Positions 17,162 to 25,379 of a stretch of 64,000 nt of DNA are shown here, piece by piece. Numbering within the stretch: the stretch's first letter is position 1; each line of letters begins with the position of its first letter. Under the pieces are notes generated by a model, which worked only from the letters and a program-made list of their open reading frames with translations, made no database searches and was not told the origin of the DNA. Source of the stretch: Microbacterium sp. Nx66 (lineage in GTDB: Bacteria > Actinomycetota > Actinomycetes > Actinomycetales > Microbacteriaceae). The translations under genes were made by a program, and so were the position numbers. The DNA lies in assembly GCF_904066215.1 (NCBI RefSeq), contig NZ_LR880474.1, positions 1,922,001 through 1,986,000 of the forward strand, read 5' to 3'.

Positions 17162-17874
17162 GCGCACAACCGGCGATAGCGCGCGATGACCGCCTCGGGA
17201 TCTCCCTGCTCGACGACACGCCCGCCGTCGAAGAGGACGGCCGTGTCGCAGCGCGCGGCGAGCTCGAGATCGTGGGTGACGATGAGCACCTGCGCGTCCT
17301 GCGCCAGGAGGAGGTCTCCGATCCGCCGGGCGTTGCGCAGGTCGAGGAGCGTAGTCGGTTCGTCCGCCACGATCAGTGCCGGCTCGGAGAGGAGCACCGC
17401 GGCGAGGGCCAGCATCTGCTTCTGGCCTCCCGAGAGCGACGACGCCGGGATGTCGGCGTGGGCGCCGAGACCGTGCCGATCCAGCGTCTCCTGCACGCGG
17501 GCGGCGATGTCCCCACGGGGCCGCCCTCGGAGGGACAGCGCGAGATCCTCGGCCGGGGTCGGCATCAGGATCTGGGCATCCGGATCGGTGAAGACGAAGC
17601 CCACCCGGCGGCGGACGGCGGTCCGCTCTCGGAGCGCGTCGAGGCCGTGGACGGTGACCGTTCCCGTGGTCGGCGTCATGAGGCCGTTCAGCAATCGGGC
17701 GAACGTCGACTTCCCGGAGCCGTTCGCACCGATCACGGCGATGCGCGGCGCGGTGAGTTCCAGCGTCACGTCGTCGAGCAGAACGCGGCCGTCGACCGTC
17801 ACGCCCACGCCGTCGAGACGCACCGTTCCCGGCTCCGCGAGCGTCGCGGTCGTCCCCGGCTGCCGCCTGCGCAT
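17158..17874 (-). CDS. ECF transporter ATPase (EcfA/BioM/CbiO-like)
   Basis: A 238-residue ABC ATPase with Walker A GANGSGKST (about residues 49-57), Q-loop region FTDPDAQ, signature SLSGGQKQM, Walker B LIVADEPTTLLD and the H-loop IVTHD. The DPDAQ(I)L variant is typical of ECF ATPases. It is first in a two-gene operon with EcfT and should drive import of a micronutrient through an S component encoded elsewhere. AGGAGG stands four bases before the ATG. Its promoter region is shared with the divergent TetR gene and holds two candidate operators. Confidence 0.9.
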   Translation of the reverse strand: MRRRQPGTTATLAEPGTVRLDGVGVTVDGRVLLDDVTLELTAPRIAVIGANGSGKSTFARLLNGLMTPTTGTVTVHGLDALRERTAVRRRVGFVFTDPDAQILMPTPAEDLALSLRGRPRGDIAARVQETLDRHGLGAHADIPASSLSGGQKQMLALAAVLLSEPALIVADEPTTLLDLRNARRIGDLLLAQDAQVLIVTHDLELAARCDTAVLFDGGRVVEQGDPEAVIARYRRLCA

Positions 17875-17883
17875 TCATCCTCC

Positions 17884-17918
17884 TGAACACCGTTCACCTG
17901 AACGCCGTTCACTATAGT
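17884..17918. promoter_or_regulatory. Tandem TetR-type operators and leaderless promoter between ecfA and tetR
   Basis: Two 13-bp palindromes, TGAACACCGTTCA (17884-17896) and TGAACGCCGTTCA (17899-17911), differ by one base and are spaced 15 bp centre to centre. Directly after them, TATAGT (17913-17918) lies six bases before the tetR ATG at 17925. The sites cover the upstream part of the rightward promoter and lie just before the leftward ecfA start, so binding could silence both genes. Confidence 0.75.
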
Positions 17919-17924
17919 GGGGGC

Positions 17925-18509
17925 ATGAGTCCCGACACGAATCCCGCCCGTCACGACCGGGACAGCGTCTCGCGGACGGCCCTCTCCCTCCTCGACGAGG
18001 TGGGGCTGGCCGACCTCTCCATGCGCCGCATCGCGGCTCGGCTCGACGTGCAGCCCAGCGCTCTCTACTGGCACGTGGCGAACAAGCAGGAGCTCCTCGC
18101 CGACCTCGCCGACCGGATCACCGCCGGGGTTCCCGCCGGAGACGGCGGGGTCCTCACGACTGCCCGCGCGCTCCGCGACGCCCTCTTCGCCTACCGCGAC
18201 GGCGCGGAGCTCGTGCTCAGCACGTACGCGCTCCAGCTGGGCTCGGCCCACGCCCGCGAAGCTCTGGTCGCGGCCCTCCGCGCGGAGGGAGCTCAGGACG
18301 CCGAGGACCGCGGCGCCGCGATCCTGCATTTCGTGCTCGGTCATGCGACCCTCGTCCAGCAGCGAATGCACGCCGACAGTCACGGCGCCCTCCCGTCCTC
18401 CAGCGAGGTCGACGTCACGGCGGGTCTGGACCGGGTGTTCGACCTCGGTGTGATCGCCCTCGCCGGTGAGCTCAGCGCACCGAAGACTCCGCGGCGTGCC
18501 CGAGCCTGA
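17925..18509 (+). CDS. TetR family regulator
   Basis: A 194-residue repressor. The N-terminal helix-turn-helix is clear (about residues 20-58): ALSLLDEVGLADLSMRRIAA, then QPSALYWHVANKQELL. The rest is a ligand-binding domain resembling the TetR_C group. It is divergent from the ECF transporter A/T pair, and paired palindromes in the gap suggest autoregulation and control of the transporter. The ATG is leaderless (TATAGT, six bases). Its last 38 bases overlap the convergent MFS gene. Confidence 0.9.
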   Translation: MSPDTNPARHDRDSVSRTALSLLDEVGLADLSMRRIAARLDVQPSALYWHVANKQELLADLADRITAGVPAGDGGVLTTARALRDALFAYRDGAELVLSTYALQLGSAHAREALVAALRAEGAQDAEDRGAAILHFVLGHATLVQQRMHADSHGALPSSSEVDVTAGLDRVFDLGVIALAGELSAPKTPRRARA

Positions 18510-19842
18510 GCCCGGGGATCACCGCGAGCAGCACCAGCCCGACGCCGAGGACGAACACGACCGCGAACGCATCCGCCCGGCCACCCAGAGTGGCGACGGC
18601 GAGCCCCGCCAGCGCGATCGCGACCGCCGAACCCGTCGCGTCCGAGATCGAGAGCGCCGAGGAGTTGAATCCCTGGTTCGTCTCATCCGAGTAGGCGAGG
18701 GTCAGCACGGTGAGCCGCGGGTACAGCAGCCCCATGCCGCCCCCGGCGAACGCCCACCCGACGATCACGAAGATCGGGGAGGCGTCGAACGCCGCGGCGG
18801 CCAGCACGCAGAGCATCGCCACGAGCAACGCTCCCAGGCTGAGAGCCGTGATGCGGTGGTTGCCCAGCCGCTCACCGTAGCGACCCTGCGCGGCGGACGC
18901 ACCGGCCCACGCGAAGGCGGCCAGCATGAGGGCGACCCCGGCCCAGGTGGCGGAGAAGTCGAACTTCCGCATGAGCAGGTACGGGATGTAGGCCTCCGCG
19001 GCGAAGAACGCGCCGGCCGCCACGCCGCGCATGAGCACGACGCTGGGAAGGCCGGCGCCGGCGCGCAGCGTGCGTCGCGGCAGAAGGGGCAGCACGGCGA
19101 CACCGATCGCGAGCACGGCTCCCAGCGCGACCGGCCAGCCGATCGCCGGATCGAGCTCGGCGGACAGTCCGATCACCACCGCGAGCACCGCGACGACGAC
19201 GGCGAGCGAGAGGCGCGTGAGCAGCGCCCGCCGGTCCTGCGGCTCCCCGCGGCCGAGGTCGACACCGCGCAAGCGGATCGCGATCATGGAGAACGCGATC
19301 GCGGTCAGCACCGCCACGCCCAGGAACGCCCATCGCCAATCGAGGTACTCCGCCACCGCTCCCGCGAGGAAGGGCCCGATCATCGACGGCACCACCCAGG
19401 CGGCCGCGAATGCCGCGAACACCCGCCCGTGCAGGTACGGCGGATACAGCCGCGCGACGACGACGTACAGAGCGACGGTCTGGCCACCGGCACCGAGCCC
19501 CTGCACCAGTCGTCCGATCAGGAACTGGGGCATCGTCGCCGCGAACCCGGAGATCAGCAGGCCGAGGATGAAGAGGGTGACGGCGGCGTACAGCGCGCCG
19601 CGCGGACCGCGCGCGTCCGACCAGGAACCGGCCGCGACCATCCCGATCACGCTGGTCGCGAGGGTGCCCGCGAAGGCGACGGCGTACAGCGACTGGCCGT
19701 CCAGGGCATCGCTGACGATCGGCATGACCGTCGTCACCGCGAGGGCCTCGATCGCGGCGAGGAAGATCAGGGCGACAGCGCCCAGAGTCACCCAGACCCG
19801 GCTGCGGTCCCAGATCGTGGCGGTCGGCTCCGCAGCCGTCAT
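18472..19842 (-). CDS. MFS transporter
   Basis: A 456-residue transporter with about twelve to fourteen membrane helices. The loop between helices 2 and 3 carries the MFS motif A remnant GSWSDARGPRGALYAA, and RLVQGLGAGGQ is motif B. These fit drug/H+ antiporters, so it is probably an exporter of unknown substrate. Its ATG overlaps the stop of the MalY/PatB gene (ATGA), so the two are made together and may be linked in function. The 3' end runs 38 bases into the convergent tetR gene. Confidence 0.88.
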   Translation of the reverse strand: MTAAEPTATIWDRSRVWVTLGAVALIFLAAIEALAVTTVMPIVSDALDGQSLYAVAFAGTLATSVIGMVAAGSWSDARGPRGALYAAVTLFILGLLISGFAATMPQFLIGRLVQGLGAGGQTVALYVVVARLYPPYLHGRVFAAFAAAWVVPSMIGPFLAGAVAEYLDWRWAFLGVAVLTAIAFSMIAIRLRGVDLGRGEPQDRRALLTRLSLAVVVAVLAVVIGLSAELDPAIGWPVALGAVLAIGVAVLPLLPRRTLRAGAGLPSVVLMRGVAAGAFFAAEAYIPYLLMRKFDFSATWAGVALMLAAFAWAGASAAQGRYGERLGNHRITALSLGALLVAMLCVLAAAAFDASPIFVIVGWAFAGGGMGLLYPRLTVLTLAYSDETNQGFNSSALSISDATGSAVAIALAGLAVATLGGRADAFAVVFVLGVGLVLLAVIPGLRLGHAAESSVR

Positions 19843-20993
19843 CGCTCGACGAGCGCGGCGATGCGCTCGATCGCCTCGGTGAGGATCTCGGGGCTGGTGC
19901 CGAAGTTGAGCCGCACGTGTCCGGCCCCTTCCTCCCCGAAGGCCGGGCCGAGGTGCAGCGCGACTTTCGCGTCGCGGAGGATCTGCCGGGCGGGATTGTC
20001 GCCCCAGCCGAGTGCCGAGAGGTCGATCCACGCGAGGTACCCCGCGTCCGGAATGCGGTAGCGGGCGGCGGGCAGGTGACGGGCGAGGAGATCTTCCAGC
20101 AGCACGCGGTTCTCGTCGAGAGTGCGCAGGAGGCCGTCGAGCCAGGCGTCGCTCTCCTCCGAGAATGCGGCGACGGCCGCGAGCAGACCGAACTGTCCCG
20201 TCCGCCACTCCACCTCGACCGGCAGGTCGCGAACGACCGCGGACGTCTCTTCCGCGGCGGTCACCATGAGCGCGCACTTCAGTCCCGCGAGATTGAACGC
20301 CTTGCTCGCGCTGACGACGGCATAGCCGACCCGGGCGGCCGCGTCGCTCGTGGCGAGGAAGGGCGTGAAGCCCGCGCCGGGCTGCGCGAGCGGTGCATGG
20401 ATCTCGTCCGAGACGACCGTCGCGCCGAACTCCTCGGCCAGGTCAGCCAGCGCGGCCAGCGTCTCCCGATCGTGCACGGTGCCCGTCGGGTTGTGCGGGT
20501 TGCAGAGGAGGATGGCCGTCGCGCCGTCCTCGAACGCGGCGCGGATCCCGTCGAGGTCGAGCTCCCACCGCGTCCCCGTGTCGCGCAGCGGCACCCGCTG
20601 CACCTCGGCTCCCGCCTCGGCGACGAGGTCGTAGAAGGGCGGGTAGACCGGAGGCGTCACGACGACGCGCTCCCCCGGCTGCGTGACGCGGCGGAGGATC
20701 TCGACGATGCCCATGCTCACGTCCGCCGTGCTGCGCATCCGTGCGGGGTCGGGACGCCAGCCGAAGCGGCGCTCCGCGAAACCCGCGTAGGCCTCCGCGA
20801 GCGGTGTCCGCGAGGCGATGTACCCGGTGTCCCCGAGGTCCAGCGCCCGCTGCAGAGCGGCGGTGATGGGCGGAGCGAGCGGGAAGTCCATCTCCGCGAC
20901 GAAGAGGGGCAGCACGTCCTCGGGATACTCCCGCCACTTCTCGCTGGTGCGCTCGCGCAGCTCCGACAGCGGCAGGGCCTTGACCGACAGCAT
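19839..20993 (-). CDS. MalY/PatB-type aminotransferase / cystathionine beta-lyase
   Basis: A 384-residue fold-type I PLP enzyme. Segments EKWREYPEDVLPLFVAEMDFP (N-terminal), NPHNPTG, VSDEIHAPL, and the PLP-lysine region VVSASKAFNLAGLKCA match the MalY/PatB subgroup, which cleaves C-S bonds of cystathionine and related compounds and can have aminotransferase activity. The ATG at 20993 has GGAGG five bases upstream; the open frame to 21110 is not needed. It overlaps the MFS gene by ATGA. It is separated from the suf operon by a strong terminator and is not a SufS-type desulfurase. Confidence 0.87.
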   Translation of the reverse strand: MLSVKALPLSELRERTSEKWREYPEDVLPLFVAEMDFPLAPPITAALQRALDLGDTGYIASRTPLAEAYAGFAERRFGWRPDPARMRSTADVSMGIVEILRRVTQPGERVVVTPPVYPPFYDLVAEAGAEVQRVPLRDTGTRWELDLDGIRAAFEDGATAILLCNPHNPTGTVHDRETLAALADLAEEFGATVVSDEIHAPLAQPGAGFTPFLATSDAAARVGYAVVSASKAFNLAGLKCALMVTAAEETSAVVRDLPVEVEWRTGQFGLLAAVAAFSEESDAWLDGLLRTLDENRVLLEDLLARHLPAARYRIPDAGYLAWIDLSALGWGDNPARQILRDAKVALHLGPAFGEEGAGHVRLNFGTSPEILTEAIERIAALVER

Positions 20994-21032
20994 TCGTCCT
21001 CCGATTTCTCTCCGCGCCGATGCGGAGACGTC

Positions 21033-21061
21033 GAAGCGGGCGTGCCCGGCACGCCCGCTTC
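21033..21061 (-). terminator. Rho-independent-type hairpin after the suf operon
   Basis: GAAGCGGGCGTGC, a CCG loop, and its exact complement form a perfect 13-bp stem. It lies 27 bases after the last suf-operon stop and before the MalY/PatB gene, both on the minus strand. A U-run is lacking, as is usual in such GC-rich genomes. Confidence 0.75.
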
Positions 21062-21087
21062 GTCTGGTGGTCAGGTGACCGGAACGC

Positions 21088-21417
21088 TCAGATCGCGAAG
21101 CCGAGAGCACGCATCATGTCGCGTCCGTCGTCCGTGATCCGCTCGGGTCCCCACGGCGGCATCCACACCCAGTTGATGCGGAAGCGGTCCACGACGTTGT
21201 CCAGGGCCTGCGCCGTCTGGTCTTCGAGGACATCCGTGAGCGGGCAGCCCGCACTGGTCAGCGTCATGTGGATGACGAGAGCGTCGTTCTCGTCATCCCA
21301 GGCGAGGTCGTAGATGAGCCCGAGGTCGACGACGTTGATCCCGAGCTCAGGATCCATCACGTCCTTGAGGGCCTCGGTGACCGCGTCGTACTTCTCGTCC
21401 GTCAGGGTCGCTGTCAT
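21088..21417 (-). CDS. sufT: Metal-sulfur cluster assembly factor (SufT/MIP18 family)
   Basis: A 109-residue DUF59 protein. The family segment DVMDPELGINVVDLGLIYDL (about residues 19-38) and LTSAGCPLTD with the conserved cysteine are clear. SufT-like proteins help mature Fe-S proteins. It is the last gene of the operon sufB-sufD-ferredoxin-sufC-sufT and starts nine bases after the sufC stop, which fits co-transcription. Confidence 0.9.
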   Translation of the reverse strand: MTATLTDEKYDAVTEALKDVMDPELGINVVDLGLIYDLAWDDENDALVIHMTLTSAGCPLTDVLEDQTAQALDNVVDRFRINWVWMPPWGPERITDDGRDMMRALGFAI

Positions 21418-21426
21418 GCGATCAGC

Positions 21427-22197
21427 CTACGCCTCGATGGGAGCGGAGGGGTCGAGGAACCGGTCGTAGCCCTCGTTCTCCAGACGGTCGGCGAGCTCGG
21501 GTCCGCCCTCCTCGACGATCTTGCCCGCGACGACCACGTGGACGTAGTCCGGGCGGATGTAGCGGAGGATCCGGGTGTAGTGCGTGATGAGCAGCACACC
21601 GAGACCGGTGGACTCCTTCGCGCGGTTGACACCCTCGGAGACGATCTTCAGCGCGTCCACGTCGAGGCCGGAGTCGGTCTCGTCGAGCACGGCGAACTTC
21701 GGCTTGAGCACCTCGAGCTGGAGGATCTCGTGGCGCTTCTTCTCGCCACCCGAGAAGCCCTCGTTGACGTTGCGCTGCGCGAACTTCGGGTCCATGCGGA
21801 GGTTGGCCATGGACTCCTTGACGTCCTTGGTCCACTGCCGGATCGAGGGCGCCTCGCCGTCGAGCGCGGTCTTCGCGGTGCGCAGGAAGTTCGTCACGGT
21901 CACGCCGGGGATCTCGACCGGGTACTGCATGGCGAGGAACAGGCCGGCGCGGGCGCGCTCGTCGACGCTCATCGCCAGGACGTCCTCACCGTCGAAGGTG
22001 ATGGAGCCAGAGGTGACCGTGTACTTCGGGTGGCCGGCGATCGTGTAGGCCAGGGTGGACTTGCCGGAGCCGTTGGGGCCCATGATGGCGTGGGTCTCAC
22101 CGGTGTTCATGGTGAGGGTGATTCCGTTGAGGATCGGGGTGGTCCCCGCCTCGGTCTCGACCGTCACATGCAGGTCGCGGATCTCGAGAACAGACAT
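21427..22197 (-). CDS. sufC: Fe-S cluster assembly ATPase SufC
   Basis: A 256-residue ABC ATPase with Walker A GPNGSGKST (about 39-47), signature GFSGGEKKR, Walker B FAVLDETDSGLDVDALK, and H-loop LLITHY. The DETDSGLD sequence is diagnostic for SufC. It drives the SufBCD scaffold on which Fe-S clusters are built in the cytoplasm. It sits three bases after the ferredoxin gene and ahead of sufT. Confidence 0.97.
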   Translation of the reverse strand: MSVLEIRDLHVTVETEAGTTPILNGITLTMNTGETHAIMGPNGSGKSTLAYTIAGHPKYTVTSGSITFDGEDVLAMSVDERARAGLFLAMQYPVEIPGVTVTNFLRTAKTALDGEAPSIRQWTKDVKESMANLRMDPKFAQRNVNEGFSGGEKKRHEILQLEVLKPKFAVLDETDSGLDVDALKIVSEGVNRAKESTGLGVLLITHYTRILRYIRPDYVHVVVAGKIVEEGGPELADRLENEGYDRFLDPSAPIEA

Positions 22198-22200
22198 TCT

Positions 22201-22527
22201 TCAGACTTCCTTCGTCACAGCGGGATCGATGAGCACGTCGTCGCCGTCGATCTCGACGACGTAGACCGGAACGGGCTCATATGCGGGGAGATTCTGGGGC
22301 TTGCCGGTGATCAGGGAGAACGCCGAGCCATGAGCCCAGCACTCCACCGTGTCGCCTTCCACGAAGCCCTCGGACAGCGAGATGTCGCCGTGGGTGCAGG
22401 TGTCGCCGATGGCGTGGATGACGCCCTCGCCGTCCTTGATGACCGTGATCGGCACACCGTCCGGCTCGACGCGCAGCGGCGTGTCCTGCTCCAGCTCGGA
22501 GACGCCGCAGACGCGCTGCGCGGTCAC
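22201..22527 (-). CDS. Rieske-type non-heme iron ferredoxin in the suf operon
   Basis: A 108-residue protein with a full Rieske [2Fe-2S] motif: C-x-H (CTHG, about residues 43-46) and C-x2-H (CWAHG, about 62-66). It looks like the small ferredoxin subunits of dioxygenases, which carry electrons. It sits inside the suf operon between sufD and sufC, starting with GTG that overlaps the sufD stop (GTGA). A role in delivering electrons during cluster assembly is an inference from position; no dioxygenase genes are nearby. Confidence 0.88.
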   Translation of the reverse strand: MTAQRVCGVSELEQDTPLRVEPDGVPITVIKDGEGVIHAIGDTCTHGDISLSEGFVEGDTVECWAHGSAFSLITGKPQNLPAYEPVPVYVVEIDGDDVLIDPAVTKEV

Positions 22528-23729
22528 GCGTTCACCTCGGCGAGCTCGGCCTCGATGGCGGCCAGCAGCTCCGACTCCAGGTCGGGGATGCCGAGGCGCA
22601 GCACGATGTCGGTGAGGAAGCCGAGAACCACCAGGCGGCGGGCCTCGTCCTCCGGGATGCCGCGAGCCTGGAGATAGAAGAGCTGCTCGTCGTCGAAGCG
22701 GCCGGTGGCACTCGCATGCCCGGCGCCGACGATGTCGCCCGTCTCGATCTCGAGGTTCGGGATGGAGTCGGCGCGCGCGCCCTCCGTGAGCACCAGGTTG
22801 CGGTTGGCCTCGTACGAGTCGGTGCCGGTGGCATCCGCACCGATCAGCACGTCGCCGATCCACACGCTGTGGGCGCTCTCGCCCTGCAGCGCGCCCTTGT
22901 AGAGCACGTCGCCGGTCGTGTGCGGGCCCTTGTGGTGCAGGTACACCTGGCTCTCCAGGTGCTGGCCGGAGTCGGCGTAGGACAGCCCGTACAGGTAGCC
23001 CTCGGAGCCGGCACCGGCGAGCTCGACGCTCGGGTTCACGCGCACCACGCCGCCGCCGAAGCTCACGACGAAGTGCTTGAGGGTGGCGTCGGCCGCGACT
23101 CGCGCCTGGTGGGCGGCCGCGTGCACGGCGTCATCGTCCCACTGCTGCACGGAGACGACCGTGAGCTTCGCCCCGTCACGGACGATGATCTCGACGTTCT
23201 GGGCGTACTGCGCCGAGCCCTTGTGCTGCAGCACCACCGTGGCGGAGCTGTGCTCGAGGGCCTCGATCACGATGTGGGCATCCGCCCGGCGGTCGGCTCC
23301 GGTGCCCGTGAGCGACACGAAGATCGGCGCCGCGACCTCCTCCTCGCGCGGGATGCGGATGTGCAGCGCCTCGGAGGCGCCCTGCCACGCGACGGCGGCG
23401 GTGATGTCCTCGGCGAGGAAGACCTCGCCACGCGGAGCGGTTCCCGCCGTGAGCGGTGCGGCGACGTACTGCTCGCCGGACGTGAAGGAGTACTGCACGC
23501 CCTCCTCGCCCTCCGCGGTGCGGAACAGCGGCGTGAGTGCGGCCACCGGCGTGTGCTTCCAGTTCACCTCGCGACCGGTCGGCGTGCCGAAGTCGTCCGG
23601 GTCGAACGAGTGCGGGCGCTCGGAGCGGGTCTGCACCGGGACGAATCCCGCGTCCGCCACCTGGGCGGCCGGGTCGATGTGCGCGTTCGTGTGCTGCGCC
23701 TCGCTGGGCGCTGTCGTCGAGGCCGCCAT
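22524..23729 (-). CDS. sufD: Fe-S cluster assembly protein SufD
   Basis: A 401-residue SufB/SufD family protein with the beta-helix core and the C-terminal segments ASATGRFDDEQLFYLQARGI and EARRLVVLGFLTDIV. It pairs with SufB and SufC in the assembly scaffold. The first 70 residues are variable, as is normal for SufD. It starts one base after the sufB stop. I see nothing odd in length or composition. Confidence 0.95.
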   Translation of the reverse strand: MAASTTAPSEAQHTNAHIDPAAQVADAGFVPVQTRSERPHSFDPDDFGTPTGREVNWKHTPVAALTPLFRTAEGEEGVQYSFTSGEQYVAAPLTAGTAPRGEVFLAEDITAAVAWQGASEALHIRIPREEEVAAPIFVSLTGTGADRRADAHIVIEALEHSSATVVLQHKGSAQYAQNVEIIVRDGAKLTVVSVQQWDDDAVHAAAHQARVAADATLKHFVVSFGGGVVRVNPSVELAGAGSEGYLYGLSYADSGQHLESQVYLHHKGPHTTGDVLYKGALQGESAHSVWIGDVLIGADATGTDSYEANRNLVLTEGARADSIPNLEIETGDIVGAGHASATGRFDDEQLFYLQARGIPEDEARRLVVLGFLTDIVLRLGIPDLESELLAAIEAELAEVNA

Positions 23730-25148
23730 TTAGCCGACCGATCCTTCCATGCCCATCTCGATGAGCTTGTTCAGTTCCATCGCGTACTCCATGGGCAGCT
23801 CGCGCGCGATCGGCTCGATGAAGCCGCGCACGATCATCGCCATCGCCTCGTCCTCGGGCATGCCGCGGGACTGCAGGTAGAAGAGCTGCTCCTCGCTGAC
23901 CTTCGAGACCGTGGCCTCGTGCCCGAGCTGCACGTCGTCGACACGGATGTCGATCGCCGGGTAGGTGTCGGAGCGCGACTTCGTGTCCACGAGCAGCGCG
24001 TCGCAGCGGACGGTGTTGGCGGAGTGGTGCGCAGCGGCGTCGACACGGACCTCGCCGCGGTAGCCGGCACGGCCACCGCCACGCGCGATCGACTTCGAGA
24101 CGATCGACGACTGCGTGTACGGCGCCATGTGGATCATCTTCGCGCCGGCGTCCTGGTGCTGGCCGGGACCGGCGAACGCGACGGAGAGGGTCTCGCCCTT
24201 GGCGTGCTCGCCCATCAGGTAGATCGACGGGTACTTCATCGTCACCTTGGAGCCGATGTTCCCGTCGACCCACTCCATGGTCGCGCCCTCGTGCGCCACG
24301 GCGCGCTTGGTGACCAGGTTGTAGACGTTGTTCGACCAGTTCTGGATCGTCGTGTAGCGCACACGGGCGTTCTTCTTCACGATGATCTCGACGACGGCCG
24401 AGTGCAGGGAGTCCGACTTGTAGATCGGGGCCGTGCAGCCCTCGATGTAGTGGACGTAGCTGTCCTCGTCGGCGATGATCAGGGTCCGCTCGAACTGGCC
24501 CATGTTCTCGGTGTTGATGCGGAAGTAGGCCTGCAGCGGGATCTCGACGTGCACGCCCTTGGGGACGTAGACGAACGATCCGCCCGACCAGACGGCGGTG
24601 TTCAGCGCGGCGAACTTGTTGTCGCCCGCCGGGATGACGGTGCCGAAGTACTCCTCGAAGAACTCGGGGTGCTCGCGCAGGGCGGTGTCGGTGTCCATGA
24701 AGATGACGCCCTGCTGCTCCAGGTCCTCGCGGATCTGGTGGTACACGACCTCGGACTCGTACTGCGCGGCGACGCCGGCGACGAGACGCTGACGCTCGGC
24801 CTCGGGGATGCCCAGGCGCTCGTACGTCTCGCGGATCTCCTCGGGGAGGTCTTCCCAGCTCTGCGCCTGCTTCTCGGTGGAGCGGACGAAGTACTTGATG
24901 TTGTCGAAGTCGATGTCGCTGAGGTCGGCGCCCCACGTCGGCATCGGCTTGCGGCCGAAGAGCTGATAGCCCTTGAGGCGGGTCTTCAGCATCCACTCCG
25001 GCTCGTTCTTGAGGGCCGAGATCCCGCGGACGACCTCTTCGGAGATCCCGCGTTTGGCGACGGCACCCGCGGCATCCTCATCGTGCCAGCCGAATTCGTA
25101 CACCCCCAGACCATCGAGCTCCGGGCGGTCGATCAGCACATCCGACAT
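23730..25148 (-). CDS. sufB: Fe-S cluster assembly protein SufB
   Basis: A 472-residue SufB, first gene of the operon. It has the family segments [18 protein letters not shown] near the C-terminus and [20 protein letters not shown] in the core, with the conserved cysteine in EGCTAP. It is the main scaffold for new Fe-S clusters. GAGGAG lies about nine bases before the ATG. No sufR regulator gene stands upstream; the next gene is the divergent heme A synthase 231 bases away. No intein or insertion is present, unlike some actinobacterial SufB. Confidence 0.97.
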   Translation of the reverse strand: MSDVLIDRPELDGLGVYEFGWHDEDAAGAVAKRGISEEVVRGISALKNEPEWMLKTRLKGYQLFGRKPMPTWGADLSDIDFDNIKYFVRSTEKQAQSWEDLPEEIRETYERLGIPEAERQRLVAGVAAQYESEVVYHQIREDLEQQGVIFMDTDTALREHPEFFEEYFGTVIPAGDNKFAALNTAVWSGGSFVYVPKGVHVEIPLQAYFRINTENMGQFERTLIIADEDSYVHYIEGCTAPIYKSDSLHSAVVEIIVKKNARVRYTTIQNWSNNVYNLVTKRAVAHEGATMEWVDGNIGSKVTMKYPSIYLMGEHAKGETLSVAFAGPGQHQDAGAKMIHMAPYTQSSIVSKSIARGGGRAGYRGEVRVDAAAHHSANTVRCDALLVDTKSRSDTYPAIDIRVDDVQLGHEATVSKVSEEQLFYLQSRGMPEDEAMAMIVRGFIEPIARELPMEYAMELNKLIEMGMEGSVG

Positions 25149-25379
25149 GCAACACTCTCCTCACAGGTCCCAAACGGTGTCATCCGCCCCGACACACCTG
25201 ATCCCCGTCGAGTCTGCGGGAGCGGGTGCCGTTGGTGGGCCCTCATCACGGGCGCTTCCATCGCGCCTAAACTGTTGACGATGCTTCAGCGCTGTCAGCG
25301 CTCATCGCAACAATCCGATTCTACAGGTTCCGCCTGACGGACGGGCCGTGCGCCACGTCTTCGACGGGCCGGAGGACTT
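25149..25379. other. Divergent intergenic region sufB / ctaA
   Basis: This 231-base gap must carry the promoters of the suf operon (left) and the heme A synthase gene (right). A TTGACG hexamer reads right around 25276, but no well-spaced -10 follows. GGAGG stands just before the ctaA start. I see no SufR-like or Fur-like palindrome I would defend. Confidence 0.4.

Noticed and set aside
19839..20993. The PLP enzyme as the missing cysteine desulfurase SufS
   Set aside because: Its motifs belong to the MalY/PatB group, there is no SufS active-site cysteine loop, and a strong terminator separates it from the suf operon.
22716..25337. An 873-codon plus-strand frame antisense to sufD and sufB
   Set aside because: It is a shadow of the suf genes; the composition is low-complexity and no motif is present.
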